A stretch of 64,000 nucleotides of DNA from Rugalucina vietnamica (taxonomy: Eukaryota; Mollusca; Bivalvia; Lucinida; Lucinidae). The stretch is from the NCBI GenBank assembly GCA_964017185.1, contig OZ024882.1, forward strand, positions 39,033,988-39,097,987, read 5' to 3'. This document shows, one piece after another, positions 45,666 through 57,400 of this stretch; positions within the stretch are counted from its first letter, which is position 1, and every line of letters begins with the position of its first letter. The notes under the pieces were generated by a model. That model searched no databases. It had not been told where the DNA came from and saw nothing but the letters and a program-made list of their open reading frames with translations. Position numbers and translations under genes: made by a program.

Positions 45666-46003
45666 ACATTTTCCTATCAACTATTCACCCAAAGACAAAG
45701 TTTGATCTCACATTTTGTCAAGAGTCTCAAATGCAGTTCCATGGTACATTTGAACAAAATTTGAGAAAGTTGAAAAACTTAAAATTTCCAGATGCGGATG
45801 AGTGGATTGAGAAGCTGAGACTGGATGAGAAGAGACCACGTGACGTCCCATCTTTACCTGTTCTGGTGACTGCAGCCTCGCCGAGTTTCTTCGACGTATC
45901 ACAGGGAGTCATTAAAACTGTACATGAGAAACTATTACCAAAGTACCCGGATCTAAAGATGATTTATTACGGTCTAGGATTGAGCGGAGATCAAAAGTTG
46001 AAA
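45666..46003 (+). CDS. DUF1647-like host gene, exon (first recognised)
   Basis: The exon begins after a pyrimidine-rich tract and CAG, contributes 2 nt to a split codon and then 112 codons, and ends at a GT donor ('gtaccta') in phase 0. Key parts are IHPKTKFDLTFC, DEWIEKLRLDEKRP, VLVTAASPSFFDVSQGVI and YPDLKMIYYGLGLSGDQ. 'VTAAS..F' followed by 'P..K.I.YDLGL' is the pattern I know from DUF1647-type proteins, which look like glycosyltransferases of the secretory pathway; function in this animal is unknown. The next exon joins in phase (DQKLK then LQRYC). Upstream exons, expected to carry the N-terminal membrane anchor, are not identified. The short frame starting at 45731 is only the inner part of this exon plus intron. 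Confidence 0.75.
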
Positions 46004-46422
46004 GTACCTAGAATTACTTGTTTATTGATTTTAGCTTATCTGAGCTGAGGATTGAACTGGCGTCCGTCCAAGCGAGTGTTCGCCCGTCTTCACATTCAAG
46101 CAATAATATATCTGAGGTCAGCTGACCACTTAAAATCGAATTTTATCTACAGCCCCGTTTGGGCGAGGGACAGATCTGCTCAGAACGCTGGTTTCTATTG
46201 CAACAGGCGGCACTTGTATTGTAGTTATAATGGTGTCCACAAAATAGTATTGAAAAAAGATAACGCAAACATAAATGTTGGTGCTACCGTAACGGACCTT
46301 CCCAAACCTATATACGTACATGAAAAGAAAGTGACTTTTTGCATTTTTCCACAATGACCAGAACATACACGCATCTGTTAGCAATTGACCTTAGGCTATC
46401 CGTATTAAACGTTTTCGAAGGT

Positions 46423-46662
46423 ATCAGTCCGTGACAGTACAGTATGCCAAACAAAACCTGTAACGTGGAGATATCGGGTAACATCAGTCCGTGACAGTAC
46501 AGTATGCCAAACAAAACCTGTAACGTGGAGATATCGGGTAACATCAGTCCGTGACAGTACAGTATGCCAAACAAAACCTGTAACGTGGAGATATCGGGTA
46601 ACATCAGTCCGTGACAATACAGTATGCCAAACAAAACCTGTAACGTGGAGATATCGGGTAAC
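46423..46662 (+). repeat. Minisatellite, 4 x 60 bp
   Basis: Four head-to-tail copies of a 60-bp unit starting 'catcagtccgtgacagtaca' are almost identical; the fourth has one A for G in 'gtgacaatac', the first a small 5' difference. Because 60 is a multiple of 3, the antisense frames repeat a 20-residue block four times, which is an artefact and not a repeat protein. Confidence 0.92.
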
Positions 46663-47426
46663 AATCCTCATCAATTGTTATGCTTAATGCAAAATGATAC
46701 GTTTAGTTACACAGTAGATACGGTTATGATACGTCTTCAGTCGTGTATCATTATGGATTTATCATCTGTGCCTAACTTTTGAAGTTTTTCGAAATTTTGG
46801 CGCGAATCGAATACGCACAGCTACGGACGATTACAGATGAGATACGAATCGTGGCGGATATGACGGTTAGATGCGGAAGACATTCGTCTGTTCAATTGTG
46901 ACTGCACATTGCCCAGAACCATTGGTTTGTGTCACCACAAAGACCGTCAAAATCCGTATCGTATCCTTATGAATCCGTTATTATCATTATCATTCAAATC
47001 GATCAGTAGTTGTCTATATCCATCTCGAACTACCCGTATCTAACCGCATTTATAAATAATAATGATCCGTAAATTCATCTATTAATTTTAGCCCTGTCCA
47101 CAAATCGGCAGGTCGCAACGTAGTTTCCGAAACTATCCTCGCTATCCGTAAATGTGAGCGTGACATTGGCTTTAGACGTCGCGCATGCTTCTGATACCTC
47201 AAAGCGTAACACGACGTCACTGGCGTTATCCTCAAAAATGGCAAAGAACGTTGAATATAAGAGCGCTCATAAGACAATTGTCGCCGCTACAAGCCATTCT
47301 GTTCACAAATTAATCTATGAGTGTTTAAATGAACTCTCAAATGTTTATTCTGGTAGAAAATATCAATCGAAAATTACCGATGGTAATGATATGAACCGCA
47401 TCATGTGAAAGGCAGATTTTTGGCTA

Positions 47427-47475
47427 GACGCGAAAACAAAAGCGCAGATGAGCTGATCAGCGCCTTTGTTTTCGC
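47427..47475. repeat. Palindrome related to the one at 437-520
   Basis: 'gcgaaaacaaaagcgc' and 'gcgcctttgttttcgc' flank 'agatgagctgatca'. Matches the edge sequence of inverted repeat A. Confidence 0.65.
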
Positions 47476-47639
47476 TACATGGACATGACAATTTCTCTGC
47501 AACCTAAGTCCAAACTTTCAAGCTTCTAGCCTCATTCTCTGACTGTAAGCCTATATGCCGGTTTGTATCAGACCTGGTCAGAGAGCCACGAAGACTGGTT
47601 TTATCGCGTCGCGGCTCAATCATTGGGTGTTCTCAACAT

Positions 47640-49030
47640 TTCTATAAGATCAGTGCACTAAACTTTAACATGTTCAATCAGAATTTAGTCAACTTTTTTC
47701 AAAATGGCGCAAACGTTTTCAAAGCGAGTAAGAAAAACGAAACCAATTAGTAGCTTAATTGGCTTTCCTTTTTCAATCAGGCGCTGTAGTTTGATGACGT
47801 CACGTCATAGCTTCTAGATGATGTAACCACTGTGACGTCATTATGGCTATTTGTCGCGTGATCTGTTGGTAAATAAACATGGCTCCAAGAGGAAAATGTA
47901 TGACAGATGCTACGAAAAACAACATAATATGCATGATTTAGACAGGAATAAAACAAACTGAAATTTGTGGGATATTTGGAATAGGCAAGAGTACAGTTAG
48001 TAAATTTTTGAAGAGATTTCGTGCGCGTAAAAGTGTAGAAAACAAGAAGCAAAGTGGGAGGCCAAAACTTTTGACAGTTCGCGGGAAAAACGCTTTGTCT
48101 GTGATTGTAAAGAAGGGAAGAAGGAAGAGTTTATGCGAGATAACATCTGAGCTGAACGAAGTTTCACCGGTGAAAGTTTCTAGAAGGACTGTACAAAGAG
48201 AACTGCATGCTGCTGATTATTTTAAGCGGACAGTTGCTAAGAAACTTGGTGTTAAAGAGGTCAACCGTAAGAAACGACTTCAGTACTGCCGGGGTAAGCT
48301 CTACTGGTTAGTTGAGAGGTACTGGAAGTCTGTGATCTTTAGTGATGAAATGACAATTGTTGTTCGACCTGATGGCAAAGTTAAAGTTTGGAGAAAGTCT
48401 ATAGAGAAATGGAAAGGTTACTGTTTAGGGTACCTGTCACAGGGCCCGTCCAGAACACTGAAACTAATGGTCTGGGGTACGATCACCTATTATGGAGCTG
48501 GTATTCTGACATTTGTAGATGGAAATATGGACAGTACTAAATATATAAACATTTTAGACAATTATCTGTGGCCCGTGGTTTTAAAGTATTTCCCGCAAGA
48601 AAGACGGTACTTCATGGAAGATAACTGCCCCATTCACAGGTCCCGTGCCACTGAGGAGTTCAAGCGTACCTCAGGAATTCCTCCATTCTTCTGGCCCCCA
48701 CAGAGTCCAGATCTGAATCCCATAGAGATTGTGTGGTGGTTCCTAAAGAATTACGCGAAAAAAGAAATTTTCAACATCAAGACCACGGAAGACCTCAAGC
48801 GAACGTTGGAGAGTGGCTGGAGAAAAGTGACTGTAACCTACCTTCAGAGTCTTAACAATTGTTTGCCGAGGCGTGTGCGACAAGTCATGATGTCAAAGGG
48901 CTACATCACAAAGTATTAAGAAATTTGAAGCACTTTCAGGTGAGTTTTTGTTTGTTGAATTTTACTGTTATCGGCGAAAGTAATGTCCGCCATTTTGAAA
49001 AAGTTGACTAATTTTTGGCACCTGAGTGTA
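47640..49030 (+). mobile_element. Tc1-like DNA transposon, near-complete
   Basis: A transposase gene (47879-48919) lies between inverted repeats: 'aatttagtcaactttttt' plus 'caaaatggcg' at 47682-47709 and its complement at 48989-49015. The outermost ends are uncertain; 'cagtgcacta' at about 47651 and the complement 'cactcaggtgcc' at about 49028 are candidates. It sits in an intron, same strand as the host gene. Confidence 0.8.
47879..48919 (+). pseudogene. Tc1-like DD34E transposase with one in-frame stop
   Basis: From ATG 47879 the frame has 346 codons, normal for a Tc1-family transposase, interrupted only by TAG at codon 21 (47939-47941). The N-terminus carries helix-turn-helix-like segments (EICGIFGIGKSTVSKFLKRF, then an AT-hook-like SGRPK and a second helical domain to about codon 115). 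The catalytic triad is visible: Asp at codon 156 (VIFSDEM), Asp at 248 (FMEDNCPIH) and Glu at 283 (SPDLNPIEIVW), with 34 residues between the last two. The 303-codon frame from 48008 lacks part of the first DNA-binding helix. The enzyme cuts and pastes by binding its TIRs at TA targets. One stop and otherwise intact sequence mean the copy is young. Confidence 0.9.
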
Positions 49031-49109
49031 TATCTAGTATCAGACATTTTACTGCGGTCTCTCGTCGATCAATTTTTGTGGACTTGCACAATGCCACATG
49101 TTAAACGCT

Positions 49110-49186
49110 GCCCAGGCTGAGGCTTTAACACGGGACCTCTAGCTAGGACCAGAGTACTAGACTTTATCACTGCGCCATTCCGCTCC
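49110..49186 (-). tRNA. Degenerate tRNA-derived fragment
   Basis: The minus strand starts GGAGCGGAATGGCGCAGTGA (A-box-like) and has a weak B box (GTGTTAAAGCC). Arms are mostly lost. A SINE remnant in the host intron. Confidence 0.4.
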
Positions 49187-52100
49187 ATATACAACATAAA
49201 GGAATAGTTGTGATTTTATCTGCACTGTCATCGCCGAGCTAATTTGGGCTGTTGATCTTATGCGAATGATTTTCCCTTCACGCAGCTTAACATTTGCAAT
49301 TTAGCATACTGAAGATAGACTGCACGCAGTCTGATCATTGCGTCTTTCATTGTGTTTGCTGTTCAAGTATTTCCACATCAACTCTGTTGTTGTTTGCCAA
49401 GATTCATCTTTATGAATTGATATTTGACCCCTAGTATGAAACAAGATTTTTTAGGTTATCTCCTCGATTACTTAACAGTTTTCGCTTGTTTTTCTGTTGT
49501 TCACGTGAATCAATAGAAATAAAAAAGAGCAACATAAACCCGTAAAAACATAGAGATATCCAATATGGCTATATGGAGTTCATAATGTAAAATTATTCAT
49601 ACAAAGCTTCCGTGTGTAAGGCTTTTGAAATCAGTTCTGAGCACTTCTGACAACAGACGACGCCCGGTGGCGTGAAATATTAACGTCAGAATAAGAACGT
49701 AAAAATCGAAAAATTTTGAAATCGCTTTAGACACACATATTGCTTATGCAGTTTATCTTAATAACCATTTTGATATCAAAAAGCCAGTAAGCGTGCTGTC
49801 AATTAAAATTACAAGGTAAAACTATATAAATCGTAGGAGTATCTGTTGTCAAAAACGTGATGCAGAGTCATTTATTTGTCAAATAATATTGAATTTTAGC
49901 AAAATTGAATCTGATTAGACATAAAACAACCGGTATAACTGAAACAACGTGTCTCAAAAATCTTATTTTTTCTCACCAAAATAATACGAAAAGAAATTAC
50001 ACTCAGCTTATACACATTTTTCAAATATGCCGTATTTTTACGTTAACCGGCAAAATTTGGGTTATAAACATATGAGCGCGGATCTGGTAAAAGGTGTCTT
50101 CGGGCATTTAAGTACATTTTATGCTATTAAAATTTCAAAAAACATCTAAACTTGAAATATTTGGCATGTTCTGATATTTACTTTAATATTGTAACACAAT
50201 CTTAGACACATACTTTTCTTATTGTCAAACGTTATATGTATCATGTATGTTGCCATGGCAACCATTTCGCCATAAGGACTACCATCATTTTAAAAAACCA
50301 GGTATGCCCTTTGTATCGCATGTTTTATCAAACATTTGTGAATTCGTGCCTATTTCATAGCCTGTGCAGCAGTATAGATGTAAAACTTCAAGAAACGCAT
50401 AGAATTTCGAGCTTCTTTTAATTACAGTGATTTAAAGACGTTAACGTCAGTCAACGTCCTAACGTTATCAACAGTTTTATGACGTAATGTTTAGATTGCT
50501 TCAATTGCACACCTTTCAACGTTCATATATTTGCTATTTGTAAAGATTATCTCTTCAAAATTTCAGGAAATACTCAGAGAAACTTGGTCTTTCATATGTA
50601 ATTAATACCTTAATTTTAATTTTTCTGCCATAAAACCCCTTTTATCAGATCTTGGCCCATATATTTTTATACTATGCGGACAAAACGAAATTCACACCTT
50701 GAACGGCCGATTCGTCATATTTATCGCATTTGAAAGCAAACATTTCCCCATTATTTAACGATAATACTATGCACCAGCTGATGTGTTGATTTCAGATGCT
50801 TTTAACAATCCGAACTAAATAAAAACTATATATTTGCATCAAAGGGGTCGGTATAAAGTATCCAAAATAACGTCTGCGGACAGTATGCAGGATTTAAAAA
50901 AAAACGACCGATTTCATAAGCATTTTATTTTTTTTTTCCCAAATAAAAGCAATATTCTGATTGGAATTTATAATTTGAAATATAATATCACAACATCTTA
51001 CCCATATTTGACGATGAAAAACTTTCATTGGCTACCTCACAAAGGTACCCCCCACCATTTCTTCTTCTGGGGACAAGACTTCTTAAACTGCTTAAACGTG
51101 AATTTTATCGGAACTGAATGTTTTTCCGATACGAAAAAAACATTTGATATTTGCGGAAATATTGTCGCTCAAATATAAACGGGTCAGCTAAGATCAGATG
51201 ACAATTTTAAATTTACCAAGTGTTATGCGGCTGTGTAACGAATTCTTCGACACTAACTTACTTAAATTGAATTGCAGGATGTCAAGATCAATTAATTCTC
51301 ACTGGCCTAAAAAATCATGTTGACTGGACAAGCCATTTTTTCACAGTATAAGTTTAAATAGCCAAAAATACCCCCAAAACAGTGTTACACTGTCTCACTT
51401 GAAAATTGCTTCTTTTTATGTGTAAGAGGATTTAAACTGACACTTTATTTGCATACAAAATATTCTGTGGCTAGTAAGTGGCCATATCCCCTTTATTCTG
51501 CCGTTAATTTGAATGGGCTACGACTATTTGTTTTTGAGTTATGCCATGATTACTAAAGCTGATGACATGTGCCAAAATGAGGTATTTTAAAGTGAGAAAA
51601 GTGACCTGCCAGATTAGTCAGACTGTTACATCCAATACTACTTCCAATGTGTTATAAACAATATTTGGACATACCTTATCGATAAAAATAACCAGTCGCG
51701 TGACTTACTTTTATCACTGGATAGATATTTACATGTATATCCCAAATTACTGAGGACAATGTAACAAAAAAGTGTCCTGTCCGTAAGATGTCATTTCTCT
51801 ATGACGTCACATACTTCTGGAAGTTTAAATCACATTGGGAAATGGAGTCTTATGAACTGATAATTGTCATGAGAAAAATATTATACCAACGCCAATGACA
51901 ATGTAGAATTATAATAATTATATTTTGGTCAAAAATGTCCTGTCCGTAGAGAAAAAATCTACAACAAAAAGTGCAAAATTTCTAAAACCAATGAACCCAG
52001 AACCATCAAATTTCACATGACGCATCTTTTTATCAGAACACAACTTTTATTACAATATAGGGTGGAATGGATCAAACCTCTGGTTACCATGGCGGATAGG

Positions 52101-52833
52101 TCCCATAGGGTTATAATGGTGAAAACAACGTTTTCTTATTTTCTAGCTAGCTATTAATCTGATTCTGTTCAAACTTATTCATAACCAGGATATACACACC
52201 AGCTTTAAGTATATTAAGTTTCAGCCAAATCCTATTCCCAAGTAAGAAGTTAGCTCCCCTTTCTTAATTTTTCATGATTTTGAAGATGAAATAGAGTTTT
52301 GGATATAACGGAATTCTGAAGCATAGAATGATAAAAAGGTATATATTTTCCGAAACTGTTTAACTTACAGATTTCGGAAAAAGTGAAACAAAGCCAAGGG
52401 TACAACTTTTACAAAACACCTCTGAAAACAGGTGAAACAAAAATTTGCGTCTGATCGTCTGAAAAAATAACGTCCCTGTTAGCGCGCCTTCAATACCATC
52501 CAAAAATATGCACTGCACCCTTGGAACATTTGTTACGCGGAGACAGCAAAAATTGCGTCATTTGCAATTTTCGATGTTCAAAATTGAGAAAAACAACGCT
52601 TTCTTCTAGTAAAATTGTACACCAGCGGAAAGTAATTTTCCTAACCTTTTCAATGATATATGATAATGCAAGGGTTTTATTAATATTATGCTAATTAATG
52701 ATTAGAAACTATGAGCGATGACGCTTTAAACACGAGAGGTATCAGTAGCGTGCGCGGCGTCTTTAGCTTTTGTGTCGAATTGCATGGTTACGTCATTTCT
52801 GATGTTTATCACGAAAATGGATTCTATTTTCAG

Positions 52834-52941
52834 TTACAACGTTACTGTAGATGTGAATATAGGGATTTTCAAGATCTCGAAACATTGCCAACGCATGTGC
52901 GAAACTGGAAAAACTTTGCCTTTAAAGCCATTATTGTAGCG
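52834..52941 (+). CDS. DUF1647-like host gene, middle exon
   Basis: 108 bp, 36 codons, phase 0 at both ends, with acceptor 'attctattttcag' and donor 'gtaagaacc'. Encodes LQRYCRCEYRDFQDLETLPT followed by HVRNWKNFAFKAIIVA. The 'C.CEYR.F....P.HV....FA.K..I' pattern is the expected continuation of the DUF1647 region after the preceding exon. The longer frame starting at 52711 is intron read-through on the 5' side. Confidence 0.8.
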
Positions 52942-53059
52942 GTAAGAACCTCCTTATTATGTATTGTATTTATGAATTAATTCAATTTCTATTTCGAATC
53001 TTTTTTTCAGCGAAATATCTCTGTTGAAATTACAGATACTGCCATACTAAAAGACATTT

Positions 53060-53400
53060 GGTCTTTAGTTTTGAAAACTGATTTTTAAGCATTTTGTGAA
53101 ACTCCCAGATTCGAAAGCGTTTTTTTTTTTAAAAAATCTTGGACCAAAAATGAAAATAATTTGCCATCTTTTCTTATAGTCAGTTACACGTTTCGAACCC
53201 CGCAGCTGCATAGTGGGAAGTACCGCAAATGAATTTATTATCATTGCATTTAGGAATGTTGTTAAAATGTCATTTGAAGGGAAAAACTTGCAGGAAATGA
53301 GAAAATGGAATGAAGATATATGATTCTGAATAAATTTGGACCCCAGGGGTTGGTCTGCCCCCATCGGGTTGGTCTGCCCCCATCCCGGGGCAATATACGT
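53060..53400 (-). repeat. Fragment of the tandem-repeat element family
   Basis: The reverse complement contains 'atgggggcagaccaaccc' (twice), 'tcatttcctgcaagtttttc' and 'ccttcaaatgacattttaac', as in the units at 30.9-32.8 kb. The 'ggttggtctgcccccat' word is locally duplicated. Confidence 0.65.
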
Positions 53401-53403
53401 GTT

Positions 53404-54175
53404 TGTTATATGACTGAAGAAAATCCTGTCTCCTGATTGGCTCATTCAGTTTTAATAAATCCTAATATTTGCTTTAAAACAGGACCAAACTGATGAAAAC
53501 CAGATCAAACCAGTTCCTCGAGGTTAATTATTTTGACAGTTTTTTTTATTAACTTCCAAAATCTATATTACGCTCCTGAGTACCCTAAAATAGTATTACC
53601 ATGAAATTAGCATGGGCTAGGTGAAATTGACATGATTTGCTGTATGTATATAAAACCTGCCAGTTAGCTATAAATAGCCTGAACTCATTTCAGTTCATGA
53701 AATCTACATGCTTTGCAGTAACAAACTTTTACAGGTAAACAAAGCACTAGATAATGAGATGTATTTGGTGATAATTAAGGGATAATTTTGTTTACTTTTC
53801 ATAAGAACCTATGTTGTTAGTACTCATTGAAATTGTCTCTTCGTGGTGATTTTTATGAGTACCCACAACATAGGTTTTATTGAGAACTAACAAAATTATT
53901 CTTCAATTATAATCAATTGCTCCTCGTTATCTAGCCTTCTTTAACATCTGTTATGATTTTGTTTGTTTATTTCTTTTAATGAAAATATAAAATAAACATT
54001 AAAACAGTTAAAAAGTCATATAACAAAACAGTTATTGACTTCAATTTCGGTAGATATAAGGATTTATCTACCCTCAAAAGTGATATTCACCTCGGCCTGC
54101 GGCCTTGGTGAATATCACTTTTTCAGGTAGATAAATCCTTATATCTACCTCATTGAAGTCAATAATTGTATATTG
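53404..54175 (+). repeat. Tandem unit A (about 770 bp) with two nested palindromes
   Basis: Begins 'tatatgactgaagaaaatcc', contains a palindrome of about 190 bp (53748-53936, arms meeting near 'tcgtggtga') and the hairpin at 54015-54183. The second copy follows immediately and is split by a Penelope-like element. Confidence 0.85.
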
Positions 54176-54183
54176 TTATATGA
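54015..54183. repeat. Long snap-back hairpin with GC-rich apex
   Basis: 'gtcatataacaaaacagtta' and 'gatataaggatttatctacc' are mirrored by their complements around the apex 'ctcggcctgcggccttgg'. A second copy is at 56720-56885. Confidence 0.88.
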
Positions 54184-54426
54184 CTGAAAAAAATCATGTC
54201 TCCTCATTGGCTCATTCAGTTTTAATAAATCCTAATATTTGCTTTAAAACAGGACCAAACTGATGAAAACCAGATCAAACCAGTTCACTTGAGGTTAATT
54301 ATTTTGACAGTTTTATTTATATTAACTTCCAAAATCTATATTACGCTCCTGAGTACCCTAAAATAGCATCACCATGAAATTAGCATGGGCTAGGTGAAAT
54401 TGACATGATTTGCTGTATGTGTATAA
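54176..54426 (+). repeat. Tandem unit B, left part
   Basis: Matches 53404-53655 of unit A ('tgtctcctcattggctcatt' and 'ccaaaatctatattacgctc') and stops at 'tgctgtatgtgtataaaa', where the Penelope-like element begins. Confidence 0.88.
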
Positions 54427-56359
54427 AAAGGTACAAATAGGCAAAGATCAGGAAAAGGCGCAATCAGAAAGAGATTCCCACTCCAAAATCCGAGGTGGGA
54501 AAAAACCAAACTAACAATCAGGCACTTAAACCATGAAAAGGTACAAGTAGGCAAAGATCAGGAAAAGGCGCAATCAGAAAAAGATTCCCACTCCAAAAAC
54601 CAGGGTGGGAAAAAACCAAACTAACAATCAGGTACTTATACCATGAAAACATTTCGTAAGCCGAATGAGCAGCTATTTTTCCAATAGGTGGCCACTCAGT
54701 TACCTTAACTTAACTAAGAATATGAAAACATACATAAGGCGCCAACAGAACAAAAATATTTTAAACACCAAGACACAAAACAAAAAGAACCAACACAGAA
54801 GTATCGCCTTGGAACGATCAGTAACACAAAGTTACTGGCGGGCTTAAACCGGTTTTACAGGATCCTAACCTCACCCTCAGCTTCTGCAGTGGTTCATAAT
54901 ATTTAGTAAGTTCTTCAGTCCTCGTGATGAATCTCTAACTAGTCAATGAATCATCAAGAACAAACAAATAAGTCATGATAAACATCCTCATGAATCAAAA
55001 ACAAGGACTCACAGATTGAGTAAGCTGCCCGACGATGGAGATCCCTGGGCGCCGAATAACCTACTAACTCCGGAGCAAAAGAAAAGCACCAATTGGATCC
55101 CGGTGGGCTAAGCAACAGACAAGACGCTCCGGCCCCAACCAACTAAAATGAATAGCTTTAAGTCGGGGCCGTCATAGAGTCTGACGCCCGATCCACCGGC
55201 GTGCAATTAAAGAAGGCAGCATAGTTATCAACCATGATTGGGTTAAAAACTAAGCATGCAGACTGTCGCATAACATTCAAGTTATAACCTATACGTCTGT
55301 AACGTGTTATGATTTTTGTGAACTGAAAAGAAAAATCATTAATTCCTATAAGTTTCTTAAATTTGTAAACTAAGTCACCATAAAATTCAGGTTCCGAAAG
55401 GCCCTCACTTAAAAGCGTCTTTAACCCAACATTATATTTGGAAATCAATTCATAGTGTCTACGATAAAATTTAGAAAAGGTTTTTCGAAGTTTATGATAC
55501 CGATAGCCCTGTTGGAGAAGTTTTGCCGTAAACATTTATTTCGAGCGTTGAAGTCTGTAACATGATTGCAGACTCTAGCAAACCTAATAAGTCGCGAAAT
55601 GTAAACACCATAAGAAGCACGACGAGGAACGTCACCATCCAAAAAAGGAAAATTTACTATATCAAAATCAAAGTCATCGCGCTTATCATAAGTTTTAGAA
55701 GAAACAAATCCATTTGCAACAGAAAGATGTAGATCTAAAAAGGGGGCTTCGGTTTCTGAGATATTGGCTTTGTTCAGCTGAAGTTCAGGTGGATAAATTT
55801 GATTGGCCATACCTTCAAAATAATGGTTGTCAACGTTCAAAAGGTCATCGAGGTACCTAGGTGTGGAATTAAAAGCCTCGATAACATCAGCTTGATTATC
55901 ATGGTTAAGAGAATCCATGAAATCTCTTTCGTAGCAGTATAAAAATAAATCACCTACGAGAGGTGCGCAATTTGTACCCATCGGAATTCCAACAATTTGT
56001 CTGTATAACTTGGTCCCAAATTTAATATAAATATTATCAAGGAGATAGGACAAGGCGTCGCACACATTCTGACATGACCAAAGTGTATACTGACTTTGGT
56101 CAGAGGAAGTGAAAAAAACCTTTCTGTCATTACATGCCAAATAAAGTGAACCATCGTTTTTAATGCCCTTTTGAAGGTCCACTCTATCAAATCCAGAAGT
56201 TTTTCTTTTATTAGATTATGTGGTAATGTTGTATACAGAGTAGAAAAATCATACGCGGACAAGCTTGTCGCACGGAACCCTCTACACTTCAATTTACTGA
56301 GCACCTCACCAGAATTTTTTATAGACCAAAACCAATTTTTATTTGAAGTTTTTATTTGA
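54427..56359 (-). mobile_element. Penelope-like element with partially duplicated 3' end
   Basis: Minus orientation. The ORF lies at 56304-55158, the 3' region at 55157-54540, and then about 111 bp of the terminus ('gatctttgcctac' to 'ccatg'-side) occur a second time (54427-54537 and 54538-54650). Partial tandem arrangement of the ends is known for Penelope-like elements. The insertion splits unit B between 'gtgtataaaa' and 'acctgccagttagctataaa'. 5' truncated. Confidence 0.85.
55158..56330 (-). pseudogene. Penelope-like reverse transcriptase, two frameshifts
   Basis: Reads, in order, LSAYDFSTLYTTLPHNLIKE (motif A-like, 'DxxxLYTxxP'), a frameshift near 56175, IVGIPMGTNCAPLVGDLFLY (motif B), TPRYLDDLLNV (motif C, Tyr-Leu-Asp-Asp), ETEAPFLDLHLSVANG, a 1-nt deletion near 55531, then GYRYHKLRKTFSKFYRR to the end NCTPVDRASDSMTAPT. 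'FLD...NG...T..YDK' after motif C and a 'GYP'-like block are typical of Penelope-like enzymes. No GIY-YIG endonuclease domain is visible downstream. The N-terminus is missing through 5' truncation. Confidence 0.8.
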
Positions 56360-56885
56360 AAACCTGCCAGTTAGCTATAAATAGCATGAACTCATTTCAG
56401 TTCATGAAAACTACATGCTTTGCAGTAACAAATTTTACAGGTAAACAAAGCACTAGATAATGAGATGTATTTGGTGATAATTAAGGGATAATTTTGTTTA
56501 CTTTTCATAAGAACCTATGTTGTTAGTACTCATTGAAATTGTCTCGTCGTTGTGATTTTTATGAGTACTCACAACATAGGTTTTATTGAGAACTAACAAA
56601 ATTATTCTTCAATTATAATCAATTGCTCCTCATTATCTAGCCTTCTTTAACATCTGTTATGATTTTGTTTATTTATTTCTTTTAATGAAAATATAAAACA
56701 AACATTAAAACAGTTAAAAAGTCATATAACAAAACAGTTATTGACTTCAATTTCGGTAGATATAAGGATTTATCTACCCTCAAAAGTGATATTCACCTCG
56801 GCCTGCGGCCTTGGTGAATATCACTTTTTCTGGTAGGCAAATCCTTATATCTACCTCATTGAAGTCAATAATTGTATAATATTAC
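56360..56885 (+). repeat. Tandem unit B, right part
   Basis: Resumes at 'acctgccagttagctataaa' exactly where the left part stopped and repeats the 190-bp palindrome and the GC-apex hairpin (56720-56885). Confidence 0.88.
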
Positions 56886-56950
56886 AATAATATTCAAAGA
56901 TCTTCTTCTCTGAAACCGCTTGGTCAATCAAAGCCGAATTTTATAGGAAG
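56886..56950 (-). repeat. Short fragment of the tandem-repeat element family
   Basis: Complement contains 'tttgattgaccaagcggttt' and 'gaagaagatctttgaatatt', a conserved part of the units at 5.1-7.4 and 30.9-32.8 kb. Confidence 0.7.
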
Positions 56951-57194
56951 TATCTATACAAAGGTTTGCCAAGGTGGCAAACGCTGAATTTCAAAACAAA
57001 AGACCAAGATGAACATTTTTGTATATAGAAACAAATGTGGTACCCCACAGACCATCCCCTTGAAAGATAGCCCATGATATTTGCTTCACTATAAGTATTG
57101 CAAAGGTTCTGGTTGGTGTAGAAGTGCGATCCTTTCAGAGCGGTAAACATATTAAAAAGAAAGGAAATAGGTCATACCATTTATTTGGCTACCG

Positions 57195-57400
57195 AAGCCT
57201 AGTCAGTGGCAACATGGAGCCAAAAAAGATTACTGAAATTCTGCAAATTTCAACAGGATAGTCCATACCAGGAATAGTATTATCCAAATGCAGCCAGATA
57301 TTATAAATGCAGGTCAGAAAATGAATCTTAACCAACAATAGATTTCTAATTACTCAGAAATATCCCAGCTGATCTCAAAGGACCAAAAGGAAAGAATAAT
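57195..57400 (-). repeat. Fragment of the divergent Penelope-like 3' block
   Basis: 'ggcaacatggagccaaaaaa', 'gattactgaaattctgcaa' and 'ctgatctcaaaggaccaaaa' match the array at 8136-8942. Confidence 0.65.

Larger units (their letters stand above)
46004..52833 (+). other. Intron of the DUF1647-like gene (6.8 kb)
   Basis: GT at 46004 and CAG at 52831-52833. It contains a minisatellite, a Tc1-like element and a tRNA-derived fragment, listed separately. Otherwise 46663-47426 and 49190-52833 hold no repeat or exon I can recognise. Confidence 0.7.

Noticed and set aside
45229..45764. Hydrophobic frames just before the first recognised exon, considered as the membrane-anchor exon
   Set aside because: They are in T-rich sequence running into a splice acceptor and do not share a frame or a donor with the exon.
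46423..46662. Possible CRISPR array
   Set aside because: Units are contiguous 60-bp repeats with no unique spacers, in a eukaryotic intron.
46308..46674. Antisense frames with a 20-residue block repeated four times
   Set aside because: Consequence of a 60-bp tandem repeat inside an intron; both antisense frames are open for the same arithmetic reason.
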